From Candidatus Thermodiscus eudorianus (GTDB taxonomy: Archaea > Thermoproteota > Thermoprotei_A > Sulfolobales > Acidilobaceae): a stretch of 64,000 nt of DNA. Shown here one piece after another: positions 42,028 through 51,757 of the stretch (positions are counted from its first letter, which is position 1; the number at the start of each line of letters is the position of its first letter). The notes beneath the pieces are model-generated. The model did not search any database. It was not told the DNA's origin and saw only the letters and a program-made list of their open reading frames with translations. The DNA lies in NCBI GenBank assembly GCA_015521085.1, contig WAOW01000010.1, positions 20,103 through 84,102 on the forward strand. Direction: 5' to 3'. The position numbers and the translations under genes are program-made.

Positions 42028-44187
42028 TTGAGGAAAGCGACGGAAAGGCTATTGAGGCTACTAGGAGTCGAGAACCTGTACCCGCCGCAGGAAAAGGCGT
42101 TAGAGCTCGGCGTCGAGCACGGCGAGAACCTAATAGTCTCGACGCCCACGGCCAGCGGTAAGACCCTCATAGGCCTGATCGGGATCGTTAACTCCCTACA
42201 CGACAACCCCCAGGGGGTCGCGGTATACACCGCCCCCCTAAGGAGCATAGCATATGAAAAGGCGAGTCTATTCGCGAAGCTAGACAGCCTAGGCGTGAAG
42301 ACTAGGATAGAGGTCGGCAACCTGGCCAGCGGCCCGAGGAACGCGAACCTGCTCGTGACCACCTACGAGAAGCTAGACAGTATACTAAGGAATAGGCCGG
42401 ATGTGATGAACAATGTATCCGTGGCTGTCATAGACGAGCTACACTATATCGGCGACGAGAAGAGAGGGCCGATACTGGAATCCCTAATAACCAGGATACT
42501 ATACGCGGGCAAAGACCCCCAACTAATAGGCCTCTCAGCAACCATACCCAATGTCAACGAGCTAGCGGAATGGATGAATGCACGCGCCATAACCCTCGAC
42601 TGGCGCCCCGTCCCCCTGAAGGAGGGAGTCTACAAGGACGAGAGAATAGTGTTCTCCAATGGATCAGAGAGCCATGTAAAAATCCTGTCCCCCCTACCCT
42701 ACATCAACCCGCTATACCACTACCTAAAGGAGGGAGCCCAGGCACTAGTCTTCTCCCAGTCCCGGAGGAGAGTCGTCTCACTAGCCGAGAAAACCGCGAA
42801 GACGCTGGAAGGCGTCCTCCAGTACGATAGGGAGACGGCCCGGGAGATAGCCCTCGCAATACGCCGGAGCGACGGCCCCTTGCAACTACGCGAGAAACTC
42901 GCAGACCTGGTTAGGAGGGGCGTCGCCTTCCACCACGCCGGGCTATCGAATACTCAGAGGAGGCTGGTAGAGAAGGGGTTCAGGAGCGGTGGAATAGCCG
43001 TCATACATGCGACCCCGACGCTAGCGGCTGGAGTGAACCTTCCCGCTAGGCTGGTGTTGGTCGAGGAGTACTATAGGTTTGAGGCGGGGATGAGGAGGCC
43101 CATTGCAGTCTACGAGTATAAGCAACTGGCCGGTAGGGCGGGACGCCCGGGATATGACGAGGTTGGTGATGCAGTTATCGTAGCCTCCAGGGGAGACGGG
43201 GTAGAGGAACTCATGGACTACTACGTATATGGGGATCTTGAGCGCGTTACGAGCAAGTTGTCCAACGTGAAGAGTCTGAGGCACGTTATACTAGGCATCC
43301 TGGACTCGGGCCTAGCCTCCACTAGGGGAGAGATCATGGAGTTTATCTCGAAGACGTTCCACAGCTACCTGGAGGGCCCCAGGAGGGTAGGCCCTGTCGC
43401 GGAGAAATCCCTTGGGAACCTGGTGGAGTGGGGACTGGTTCAGGAGGAAGAGGGACTCCTCTCCGCGACTCCCCTAGGCCATACTGTATCGCAGCGATAC
43501 CTTGACCCGGCCAACATACCCATAGTGAACAATATACTGGGGAGGGCGAAGAGGTATACGACCGACATACTCCTATACATGATCGCGTCGTCGCCCGACA
43601 TGATAACGCTCCCCGTCTCCAGGCGGGAGGAGGACTACTTGATGGATAGAAGCATAGACGAAGCCCTCGAACTAACCGACCTGATAGACTGGTTCGGGCC
43701 CGAGGAACTCCGGAGAATCAAGGTGACGTTCCTCCTAAAGGACTGGATCAACGAGGTGAGGGACGAGGAGCTATCCGAGAGGTATAATGTGGGGCCCGGC
43801 GATCTAGCCTCCCTCGTGGAGACGGGCGAGTGGATCGCGTCCTCCCTAGCCGACGTCGTCCAGCTACTGGCTAGGGGCTCCATAGAGGTCTCGCAACAGC
43901 TCAGGGTACTGGCTAGGAGGATAAAGCATGGGGTGAAAGAGGAGCTCCTACCCCTGGTGGCTATACCCGGGGTGGGCAGGGTGAGGGCTAGACGCCTCTA
44001 TAAAGCCGGCTATAGGTCCCTACACGAGCTAGCCCTAGCCGATCCAAGGAAGCTAGCCAGGATACCCGGGATAGGGTCGGCCACTGTCAGGGCGATACTA
44101 GAGTTCCTGGGTAGGAAGGAGGACGTGGACAAGCTACCCGGGGCCAGCGACTCGGATAAAAGGGGGTTAGAGGCCTTCATGGACTAG
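42028..44187 (+). CDS. hel308: Hel308-type Ski2-family DNA helicase
   Basis: 719 residues. Motifs: TPTASGKT (I), TAPLRSIAYEK (Ia), DELHY (II), LSATIPN (III), HHAGLSNTQRR and ATPTLAAGVNLPAR (IV/V), QLAGRAGRPGYD (VI), then winged-helix and ratchet domains and a C-terminal helix-hairpin-helix (IPGVGRVRARRLYKAG). It acts at stalled forks. TTG 42028 is preceded by GGTG; it follows mcm by 30 bp, so a shared transcript is likely. Confidence 0.94.
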   Translation: MRKATERLLRLLGVENLYPPQEKALELGVEHGENLIVSTPTASGKTLIGLIGIVNSLHDNPQGVAVYTAPLRSIAYEKASLFAKLDSLGVKTRIEVGNLASGPRNANLLVTTYEKLDSILRNRPDVMNNVSVAVIDELHYIGDEKRGPILESLITRILYAGKDPQLIGLSATIPNVNELAEWMNARAITLDWRPVPLKEGVYKDERIVFSNGSESHVKILSPLPYINPLYHYLKEGAQALVFSQSRRRVVSLAEKTAKTLEGVLQYDRETAREIALAIRRSDGPLQLREKLADLVRRGVAFHHAGLSNTQRRLVEKGFRSGGIAVIHATPTLAAGVNLPARLVLVEEYYRFEAGMRRPIAVYEYKQLAGRAGRPGYDEVGDAVIVASRGDGVEELMDYYVYGDLERVTSKLSNVKSLRHVILGILDSGLASTRGEIMEFISKTFHSYLEGPRRVGPVAEKSLGNLVEWGLVQEEEGLLSATPLGHTVSQRYLDPANIPIVNNILGRAKRYTTDILLYMIASSPDMITLPVSRREEDYLMDRSIDEALELTDLIDWFGPEELRRIKVTFLLKDWINEVRDEELSERYNVGPGDLASLVETGEWIASSLADVVQLLARGSIEVSQQLRVLARRIKHGVKEELLPLVAIPGVGRVRARRLYKAGYRSLHELALADPRKLARIPGIGSATVRAILEFLGRKEDVDKLPGASDSDKRGLEAFMD

Positions 44188-45287
44188 TCCTCCAGGACGT
44201 GTATGGACCTCAGCGATAGCTTCCTCATAACGCTGGATGCGAGCTCGGGGTCCCTCCCAATCTCCTCGGGGACCACTAGGCCGCGCCCCAGCCTACCCTC
44301 GTGAAGTAGCTCGGCGACCACCGCCTGGAACGAGCCAGTCCCCTTAGACATAGCAGACCAGTTCTCGTCGGACCTGACAACACTCCTAAACCTGAGGGTC
44401 CCTTCCCCCTCGGAAGACAGCTCGACCATGAGGACGACGATATCCCTAACACCACGCAACCCGCTCCTAAGGACGGACGCCAGGCAAGCCCTCGGGGTTA
44501 CAACGCATCCCTGAACACTTATGTTCTCCTCCCCGAGGAAGCCCAGGGACGCGAGGGTCTTCATCAAGTTAAGATGACCCGGCCATCTAAGCGTGTACTC
44601 CGCCATGAACTCCATGTCGCCATACGTCTTGAGAAGCGTCCTGAGGCCATCGGTGGGGAAATACTCTAGCACGCCAACACCAGGGACCTCCACTTGGCCA
44701 GGCGTCGCCTCAAGCGGGGAGACCGAGTGCACCCTCCCATCCCGGATATACCTGGCCGGCCTACGATACTCCTCCAAGAGATCCTCAGTGCTCCACGTGG
44801 CCGCAAGGCCCAGGGGATTGCTATCGGGCCTGGCAGAGATTCCCCCCACGAAAATCCTCACACGCCTCGAACCCGTACGGCGAACGCCAGCCCCAACCAG
44901 GAAATTGGAGAGGCCAGGCGCTATACCAGCATCGACAACAACTGTAACCCCCCTGCTCAGGGCCAGCTCATGCAGAGGCCACGGATCCTCCGGGAAAAAG
45001 GAGACGTCGACCACGCTAAACCCCAGCTCAACCAGGCTCTTAACCACGTTGAACCCTATAGACCCAGGCAAAGCCGACACGACAGCGTCAACCCTGCCAA
45101 TCCCCCCCGCCAGCTTGGAGACGGCCGCCACATCCCCGAGCTCCGCGTTCAAACCCATGCTACGCGCGCGCTCCACAGCCTCATAACTACTATCAACACC
45201 CACAACCTCATGACCATGACGCGCCAAGTCCCACAGGACGCGCAGCCCAACATTGCCCAGGCCGACTACAATAAACCTCCCGCTCAT
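44184..45287 (-). CDS. Saccharopine-dehydrogenase-like oxidoreductase
   Basis: 367 residues with an N-terminal Rossmann motif VVGLGNVGLRVLWDLARHGH and the family's middle segments VVDVSFFPEDPWPL and DAGIAPGLSNFL. Proteins of COG1748 include lysine 6-dehydrogenase and saccharopine reductase; which one applies is unclear. ATG 45287 follows a GGTG and begins the Rossmann fold cleanly; the longer frame to 45404 is probably not translated. It is convergent to hel308 (4 bp overlap). Confidence 0.85.
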   Translation of the reverse strand: MSGRFIVVGLGNVGLRVLWDLARHGHEVVGVDSSYEAVERARSMGLNAELGDVAAVSKLAGGIGRVDAVVSALPGSIGFNVVKSLVELGFSVVDVSFFPEDPWPLHELALSRGVTVVVDAGIAPGLSNFLVGAGVRRTGSRRVRIFVGGISARPDSNPLGLAATWSTEDLLEEYRRPARYIRDGRVHSVSPLEATPGQVEVPGVGVLEYFPTDGLRTLLKTYGDMEFMAEYTLRWPGHLNLMKTLASLGFLGEENISVQGCVVTPRACLASVLRSGLRGVRDIVVLMVELSSEGEGTLRFRSVVRSDENWSAMSKGTGSFQAVVAELLHEGRLGRGLVVPEEIGRDPELASSVMRKLSLRSIHVLED

Positions 45288-45541
45288 CCCCGAGACACCA
45301 GGCTCCACGAGGGACCCTCCCAGGGATAAGGTGTTCCGGCTCACCACATCCCACGATTCGGGAGACTCCCTTTCTCCCCATCTCCCAGAGAGGGTCCCTC
45401 CCAATACACCAGGTACTACCAGGACAAGGTAATACGGGTTGCAGGCTAAAAACCTTCAGAAAAACAATAAATGCCGAAACCCACTGATCCGGGAGACCGG
45501 AACCGTTAAAGCCCGCACAGACAGTATAGACACCAATGGAG

Positions 45542-45620
45542 GCGGCCGTCGTCTAGCCTGGACTAGGACGCCGGCCTCCCAAGCCGGCGATCCCGGGTTC
45601 AAATCCCGGCGGCCGCACCA
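45542..45620 (+). tRNA. tRNA-Gly (CCC), CCA encoded
   Basis: Acceptor GCGGCCG/CGGCCGC with discriminator A and encoded CCA (45618-45620), D-arm TCTAGCCTGGACTAGGA, anticodon stem CGCCGGC/GCCGGCG with loop CTCCCAA, T-arm CCGGGTTCAAATCCCGG. No intron. It borders the accessory island and is a possible integration target. Confidence 0.95.
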
Positions 45621-45661
45621 CTACCGACCACTCCTTACCCTATACATTATAACTATTATAA

Positions 45662-46354
45662 CTATTTGAGATACTCAATGATATCTATCGTTACTCTAAA
45701 AAGATTTATTATTATTTTTATATTTTTTATTATAATATTTATATCAAATATTGCCTCAGCACAAGACACGACCATCAGATGCTCAAGGCGAGCTTCAAGG
45801 ATACGCTTACTCTGCAGAACCCCGTGAATATTATCTGAGAGTTCGTGATATATTTGTTTTATTTTACGGAATATTTTGTCGTTCAGGAGGTCTCGAAGCA
45901 TATTAACGTATTTTTCTTTAAACACGCTGATCTCTGTGTTCTCTTTATCGTTTAAAGCTATGCCGAGTAGCCACCTAATTTTCCTCTCCGGAGGCCATCG
46001 TCGGAACATTTCGTGATAATCAAGGACTATAGCCTGTTCCCAGTATTCTATTAGTGCTCTAGAAATACAGCTTACGGCTTCAGCCATACATAGTGTCGCT
46101 GAATATTCTAAGTCAATGATGTAGCGGGTAAGTATGTTATTTATGAAGAATGAAAGTGTGGGATGCCTATCTCTATTAGTATAATCGAGGAGCGATTGAT
46201 ATTCGTCCCAAACCTCGAATAACGCTTCGGTTAACTCTCTAATTTGAGGATTGCTCATGTCATTCAGTAATTTATCAATATTTTCCTGAATTATATCTAT
46301 TATTCCTCTGAGGTGTTTCTTTGATATCTCATCTCTGGAAGACTCTGGCTTCAA
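45662..46354 (-). CDS. Uncharacterised helical protein in the island (230 aa)
   Basis: Not recognised. Almost entirely alpha-helical; a Trp/Glu-rich middle (ALIEYWEQAIVLDYHEMF) and a hydrophobic C-terminal helix. Start TTG 46354 has GGGGGCG upstream, and a TATA-like TTAAAAATAC lies further upstream near 46390. Base composition is A+T rich compared with the flanking core genes. It is the island gene closest to tRNA-Gly. Confidence 0.55.
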   Translation of the reverse strand: MKPESSRDEISKKHLRGIIDIIQENIDKLLNDMSNPQIRELTEALFEVWDEYQSLLDYTNRDRHPTLSFFINNILTRYIIDLEYSATLCMAEAVSCISRALIEYWEQAIVLDYHEMFRRWPPERKIRWLLGIALNDKENTEISVFKEKYVNMLRDLLNDKIFRKIKQIYHELSDNIHGVLQSKRILEARLEHLMVVSCAEAIFDINIIIKNIKIIINLFRVTIDIIEYLK

Positions 46355-46560
46355 GGAACTATCGCCCCCTATGTGTATTGTATTACTAAAGTATTTTTAA
46401 CAACATAAGTTTAATATTTGATGGCAGCTGGGGAAACCCTCACACGAAGTTGATTCCCCTAAAGACCGAAGAGTTTGACTTTCCTAGTTGACTGGTATAG
46501 TATGACACGAGGTTGTATATTTTCCGCACTTTTGAGGGGCTGAGACTGGGTTCGACTTGC

Positions 46561-47012
46561 TTACCTTGATGATGCCTTCTCCTTTGTAGTTTTCTCTTGT
46601 ACGGCTTCTACTATGTCTTTTAGTGCTATGGGTTTCTCAGGGTCTAGGCCCAGTTGCTTGACCTCCTCCTCTTCGGCGGCTATGTAGACTACCGGCTCTT
46701 GGGCTTTGCCGTGGGGTCCCGGGCCTGGTAGTAGAGTTCTGTCTTTGCCTCTCCGGGTAGCCTGGTGTATATGGGGTCGTCGGGGTCTAAGGGGAGTGGC
46801 TAGTGTACCCAGGGTTTGGTGATGTAGGCTAGTACGAAGACCTTCCTCTCGCCGCGGGGGTTGAGTTTTTCGCCGAGCCAGCGGGGCACGTTGATAACGT
46901 ACCTCTCGTACACTCGGTCTCCGCTCCTGGTCCTCGTCTTGACTAGGAGGAGCACTACTTGCAGGTATGGTCTCCCAAGGATGATGACTTCCTTGGCCTC
47001 CTCCTATCTCAT
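46561..47012 (-). pseudogene. Decayed gene, disrupted by stops and a frameshift
   Basis: The minus strand reads as protein in pieces: EEAKEVIILGRPYLQVVLLL and on through RYVINVPRWLGEKL to KPWVH, then a TAG; the same frame continues PLPLDPDDPIYTRLPGEAKT; a frameshift near 46717 then moves to PGPHGKAQEPVVYIAAEEEE and ends at TAA 46561. A TAG also follows the only ATG (47012). The uninterrupted quality of the pieces and their core-like codon use show a former gene of about 150 codons. Family unknown. Confidence 0.72.
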
Positions 47013-47131
47013 CCCACGCCCATTAGGGTTCGCCGGGAAACAATTCGCCTACCTGGGTATCTTGATCATTTATTAAGTTTGCATAGCAAAATTATTCTTA
47101 TCAATAGCGATAAGGACGTGGGGGTCCGGAT

Positions 47132-48097
47132 TTGCCTGATTGGGATACTCATGCTAGAGTCGCAATGCTCCTTGGCTACAAACCGAACAGGAAGGTAGAC
47201 GAGGTGATTGACGACTTAAAGCTCCATGACATAGGTATGAGAGTTATTGAGAGACCTTCTCGCCACCCAGAGGACTTAATATCACCTAAAAAACTTAAAA
47301 AATATAGAAATTATCTTGAAAAACTTGCATATCTAACGGACCACTATGAATTATTCTACCTCCACCACGCAATTGATAGCCTCGCAACCCGTCTTACATC
47401 ATCCTTCGTAGTTGATGTTAAAGCTAGACCTGAATGCATACTACATGGCGTGCGGCGCGACTTAGAGAGAATTCATGATAACATACGGAGTAGCACTAAT
47501 GAACTTCGTTTCCCAGCGCCTCCTAGGAGACTCTTCAATAGAATACAAGGAAACTACGATAAAATAGTGGAGATAATCTCGCCATACTCCAGAAAGATTG
47601 CAAGCAACATATCAAAGCTGAAGGAAAAACCCTGGGAAATAGTGCTCTATGAAGAATGCATCAAGCCAAACGCTAACCCCCAAAAGATAGTTAGACTTAT
47701 CGAAAGTCGCCTAGACTTATGGCATCCCAGCGCAGCCGTCAACCAGGCAGTTAATCAAGTTGAGGGCATGACGGATTATTGCGCCAGGCGCATAGCTGCG
47801 ATCAGGAGCGGCTTTAGCCATCTCCTACTAGTACTTGGATCTCCCATTCTAGTAATGTGGAGTAGAGTAAATCATCAAGGCAAGGCAAATGATATCTGCA
47901 AAGCCAGCTACCTTCAGTCTAAATTCGAGCTCTGCGAACCTCTCAGGAAGGAGGAAGTCGCAGAATTAACCCATAAATGTAAGGAATACTCCAACTTTGT
48001 TAAGATATACCACGAATACGTTGAGGAAAGAATCAAAAACATATTTAAAGATAAAAATATCGAATCAATACTATCTAAATATAGAAACCGAGACTAA
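47132..48097 (+). CDS. Uncharacterised protein in the island (321 aa)
   Basis: Not recognised. Helix-rich, 321 residues; N-terminus MPDWDTHARVAMLLGY, several His in HYELFYLHHAIDSLA (about 72-87), and a C-terminal half rich in Cys, Lys and Glu. Start TTG 47132 follows GGGGGTCC. An Asp-Thr-His plus distal His pair could bind metal, but this is speculation. It is the only plus-strand gene between the pseudogene and the McrBC operon; no partner is clear. Confidence 0.55.
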   Translation: MPDWDTHARVAMLLGYKPNRKVDEVIDDLKLHDIGMRVIERPSRHPEDLISPKKLKKYRNYLEKLAYLTDHYELFYLHHAIDSLATRLTSSFVVDVKARPECILHGVRRDLERIHDNIRSSTNELRFPAPPRRLFNRIQGNYDKIVEIISPYSRKIASNISKLKEKPWEIVLYEECIKPNANPQKIVRLIESRLDLWHPSAAVNQAVNQVEGMTDYCARRIAAIRSGFSHLLLVLGSPILVMWSRVNHQGKANDICKASYLQSKFELCEPLRKEEVAELTHKCKEYSNFVKIYHEYVEERIKNIFKDKNIESILSKYRNRD

Positions 48098-48321
48098 ATA
48101 CCGACTCAGAGGTTCCATAATAGCGGAGTTTATTAGATTTTATCCACCTTTCAGTAGATAGACCACTGAATAAAAAAGGAACCTCATCAATTTACGCTCA
48201 TATAGATAGAGAGGCCATATCACTGTAGTTCTAATTAATCAAAGAAAATCCTTCTATAGATGTATTTCAATTACTGCATTTATTTTTGCTTCACAACTCA
48301 TACAACAAAGGTCTCTCTCCG

Positions 48322-49800
48322 TCAAAGCCCTACACATCCCGTAAGGTCAACTATTCCTTCGACAATTTTCTTCTCAATATTAGCGTGGAGAGGTATTTTC
48401 TCGGCCGCTTTGAGAATGAATTCAGGAGATAAGAGAATTATTTTAAAGCAGTTCTGTCGTGCCACAGCATTGTAGGTTCCGTATATGTTCCTTACATAGC
48501 TGTCTTCTGCAACGTCCTTCGCTAGATATAGAAGAGCCGAGTATACATTCTTTTTAATACAGCCTCTTTTGCCAAGATTTTCTAAGAGAGTGTGATAAGT
48601 AAATATCTGCCTAAGGTCATCTGTCCTTATGTCCTCTATGCTACCTAGTTGTGAATATTTAGTATCTAAAACTATGCATTGATCGTTTAGCCGAGATCGA
48701 AGCAGGATGTCCGGGTGTTGTTCTATACTTTTAGACGTCCACCTGTCTATTCCTCTATAAATCCTGGCGAAATCTAGGCCCGTCTGGTACTCGGCTTGCC
48801 AGTTTCTAAGTCCTTCCTTTAGTATCGAGTAGATATAGAGTTCGAATAGCTTGTTCATGTCAATAAGGAGGCCGTTCAGCGTTCTCTCTCCAGGAATGCC
48901 GTGGGCCAGAATAATGAGGAGAGCAACATAGTAGATGTTCTCGAATCTAGTGTTTAGCCTGTTGAACTCGACTCTTCTCCACACACTACTAGGATCTAGC
49001 TCGACTTCAGATAATAGTGATAATACCTCTCGCGCTTCTCTAGCGATGCCTCCAGGCTGGATTAGGTTATCGTATGCAATTGTCGCGGCGTATTTCAGCA
49101 CTCTGTTTAACGTATTGTCGATAGTATAAGGGTGGCTCTCCTGGATTATGCTTGGCTTTCCGAGTATTGGCCTCCTAAACTGGCGTGAAATAAGGATTTT
49201 TCCTGACACTTTTGGACCGTTCCGGATTACGCGGGTGTACTCGTAATACGCACCCTTCAACAGTTCCTGTTTAAGCAACTTGATGTACAGGATGTAGATT
49301 ATCCTCATCCAAACATCTAGAAGGTTACTACTACCTGCAAGCAACTCGGTAAGATAAACTTCTCGTATATTGGTGCGCGATGCAATGACCCTCTCAATCA
49401 TGTATACGAGTGCCCCTAGCCCCCTAAGAGGTTTATACTCGAAAATCTTGGGATAAACCGCAATCGTAAACACATTGGAACTGTCAGGGTTGAATGTAAA
49501 TAACCCTGTAGGAGAGGCAACACCCTGTGACTGGAAGGAGATAAGACGTTTTTCTTCGTCGCATGATACTTGAGCCCGTATGGGCTCATCCCGGTCTATC
49601 AGGCTGAGGCTCTGTGAGAGTCTTATAGACAAATTTGACAGCGCGGGGCTAGCCTTAGAGACGAGAGTACATAGCGAATCGTACTTAGCCCCCTCGGGGA
49701 GTTCACATGGCTTCCCTTCTTGCAATGCAATAACGTGGTCCTCAACCCAGCATTCAGATGGTTCCTCTGCCAAAGCTCTTCTAAACCTCTCTTTTCTCAA
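48322..49800 (-). CDS. mcrC: McrC-like nuclease subunit of a McrBC restriction system
   Basis: 492 residues. The N-terminal half is the McrC DNA-binding/adaptor region with GLGALVYMIERVI and the basic RQFRRPILGKPSIIQESHPY. The C-terminal PD-(D/E)xK nuclease core reads HPDILLR then CIVLDTKYS, the Asp...D-x-K active site. With McrB it would cleave modified DNA (type IV restriction). TTG 49800 overlaps the mcrB stop by 20 bp, so translation is coupled. Confidence 0.85.
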   Translation of the reverse strand: MRKERFRRALAEEPSECWVEDHVIALQEGKPCELPEGAKYDSLCTLVSKASPALSNLSIRLSQSLSLIDRDEPIRAQVSCDEEKRLISFQSQGVASPTGLFTFNPDSSNVFTIAVYPKIFEYKPLRGLGALVYMIERVIASRTNIREVYLTELLAGSSNLLDVWMRIIYILYIKLLKQELLKGAYYEYTRVIRNGPKVSGKILISRQFRRPILGKPSIIQESHPYTIDNTLNRVLKYAATIAYDNLIQPGGIAREAREVLSLLSEVELDPSSVWRRVEFNRLNTRFENIYYVALLIILAHGIPGERTLNGLLIDMNKLFELYIYSILKEGLRNWQAEYQTGLDFARIYRGIDRWTSKSIEQHPDILLRSRLNDQCIVLDTKYSQLGSIEDIRTDDLRQIFTYHTLLENLGKRGCIKKNVYSALLYLAKDVAEDSYVRNIYGTYNAVARQNCFKIILLSPEFILKAAEKIPLHANIEKKIVEGIVDLTGCVGL

Positions 49801-51757
49801 TCCATTCTATTAGCAAGCTTACTAGCTCCTCGGGTCTTACACTACTAGCCTGACTGACATCGTATAGTTTCTCCTTGTCGTCGAAGATTCCTGCTAAGGC
49901 CTTGAGGTTTGAATAGAAATATTCTTGTAGTAATGGAACAATCTGATAGTACCAGATACGGTGTAGGCTCTCCTTATCATTTACTTCTAGGAAGTAACTG
50001 TGACCTATCTCGAAGTCCTTTCCGAGCTCTCGTCTGATTCTATCGTTAATATTCTTGAGCAGATCCTTTAGGCTGAGGCCGTCGATTACCTTACTTTCTA
50101 CTAGGTCTGGTTGAGGGGATATTTCCATGAATGCGAACCTTCTACGTAGAGCGTAATCTACTAGTGCGATGCTACGATCGGTGCTGTTCATTGTTCCAAT
50201 AATGTATAGGTTGGGAGGTATTGCGAAGAGGTCTCCACTATAGGGGAGCTTTACGATGATTTGGTTTGGCCTTGATAGTCTTTTATCGTGTTCTAGTAGG
50301 GTTATTAACTCTCCGAATATTCGACTTATATCGCCTCTGTTGATCTCGTCGATAACAAGAATATACTTAGGTGAATCCTTGAATATCTGGAGGCTGATTC
50401 TTTCGTTGCCGTCGCGGATACTCTTTAGGCACTCCTGTACTCTACTCTTTATCTCTTTATAGCTTGGGGTCTTAGGCCTCTTCGCTCCTCTGGGAAGAGC
50501 ACACTTTCCAGATCCCGTTTTGTTACCACTGATAGCACTATAGATCGCACGGATAGCCAGTTCCTTGAAGATTCCATCTTTAACCTCATATCTAATATTG
50601 CGGCCTTCAGCCATAGGCCAGATACCCTCAATAAACTCTTCGTACCCATAGGACTTGTGAAAAGCGACAAACTCGCCCACGACTTTAGAGGAGTCGTTAT
50701 CAGCTCGAAGATAATAGTTAGCTAGGAAGGTTTTCCCAGTACCTGGTGGGCCAAATAGAATAATTTGGCCGAACTTGGACAAAAGGCGATCGATTTCGTT
50801 TATTAAGTGGGGCATGGGAGTATCAATATCGGGGTTACTTCGGGTTTGATCTACATGTTTCCTTATAATATTTTTAACAATATTTTTACATATTTTAGCA
50901 TTATGTTTTCCTATTTCTTTATTAATCTCACTTGATCCCCTACACAGTGATAGATATAAATAAAGCTCTAAAGCCGTCAGTTTTAGATTGAATTCCCAAG
51001 ATAGTTTCTCCTTAGCTTTATTTACTGCGACAAGAAAGACATCATAATACATTCGAATCTTCTCCCAGTTATTTTTTATTTTCTTTATATTATTCTTTAT
51101 ATTTACTTTATATATATTTTCATAATTAAAACATTTTTTAATTATATAATTAAAATCTCCTACATGAATCTCAGCGAGTGAAATCGGAGCAATAAGGTCG
51201 GGGTTAGTGAAAGAAAGCCAGATCGACAAAACTTGAAGTGATAGCTGTTGAACGTCTTCTATATTTGATATAATATAGTATAATTTTTTGTTGAGATAAC
51301 TACTTAGCTCATCTGTGGATTTTATTCCATCTAGTTCTATCAATATATTCTTTACTTCATTGTTGGCTAGAAATTGAGCAATTACTTCGGGTTTATCTAT
51401 ACCGTTACCTGCTGTAGCGCCTAGAGCCGTCCAGATCAACGTTTTAAAGGTAAAGTTCTTGTTAGGTTCTACAAGTACTCTTTCTATTTCCTCCTTTGTT
51501 AAATCCTTGTTTAGAATTCTTTCTTTATAAATTTGTATTAATTTATTCATAATTTTTTTATAAAGTTCTCTTTTTTCAATTAGCTCTTTGCTTTCACTAG
51601 TTAGAAAGAATTTCCCAACCTCATAAAAGATATCCTCTAGAAGGCCTGACAAGACCTCTCTATCACTACATAAAGCTTCAACATCATCCTGCTTATTAGG
51701 TGACTTTAATTGCTCACCGGTATTAGCCACATATAACACCACGTTACATATAGACAT
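49781..51757 (-). CDS. mcrB: McrB-like AAA+ NTPase with a long unknown N-terminal region
   Basis: 658 residues. Residues 331-658 are the McrB motor: Walker A GPPGTGKT (336-343), KSYGYEEFIEG, Walker B YILVIDEINRGDISRIFGEL, sensor region IIGTMNSTDRSIALVDYALRRRF, and the HSYFL segment. The first 330 residues are helical, Lys/Asn rich and lack the usual modified-base-binding domains I know; WLSFTNPDLIAPIS near 180-193 is the most motif-like part. ATG 51757. The 5' half is A+T rich. Confidence 0.85.
   Translation of the reverse strand: MSICNVVLYVANTGEQLKSPNKQDDVEALCSDREVLSGLLEDIFYEVGKFFLTSESKELIEKRELYKKIMNKLIQIYKERILNKDLTKEEIERVLVEPNKNFTFKTLIWTALGATAGNGIDKPEVIAQFLANNEVKNILIELDGIKSTDELSSYLNKKLYYIISNIEDVQQLSLQVLSIWLSFTNPDLIAPISLAEIHVGDFNYIIKKCFNYENIYKVNIKNNIKKIKNNWEKIRMYYDVFLVAVNKAKEKLSWEFNLKLTALELYLYLSLCRGSSEINKEIGKHNAKICKNIVKNIIRKHVDQTRSNPDIDTPMPHLINEIDRLLSKFGQIILFGPPGTGKTFLANYYLRADNDSSKVVGEFVAFHKSYGYEEFIEGIWPMAEGRNIRYEVKDGIFKELAIRAIYSAISGNKTGSGKCALPRGAKRPKTPSYKEIKSRVQECLKSIRDGNERISLQIFKDSPKYILVIDEINRGDISRIFGELITLLEHDKRLSRPNQIIVKLPYSGDLFAIPPNLYIIGTMNSTDRSIALVDYALRRRFAFMEISPQPDLVESKVIDGLSLKDLLKNINDRIRRELGKDFEIGHSYFLEVNDKESLHRIWYYQIVPLLQEYFYSNLKALAGIFDDKEKLYDVSQASSVRPEELVSLLIEWIEKREV

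Noticed and set aside
45421..45541. Possible C/D box sRNA ahead of tRNA-Gly (a lone CTGA near 45491)
   Set aside because: No box C, and the putative guide matches no rRNA segment I know.
45439..45669. A 76-codon plus-strand frame
   Set aside because: It runs straight through tRNA-Gly and has no protein-like character.
46440..46490. CRISPR-repeat-like string near GATTCCCCTAAAG
   Set aside because: It occurs once; no regularly spaced copies.
46861..47198. Two short plus-strand frames before the 321-aa gene
   Set aside because: They mirror the decayed minus-strand gene and lack ribosome binding sites.
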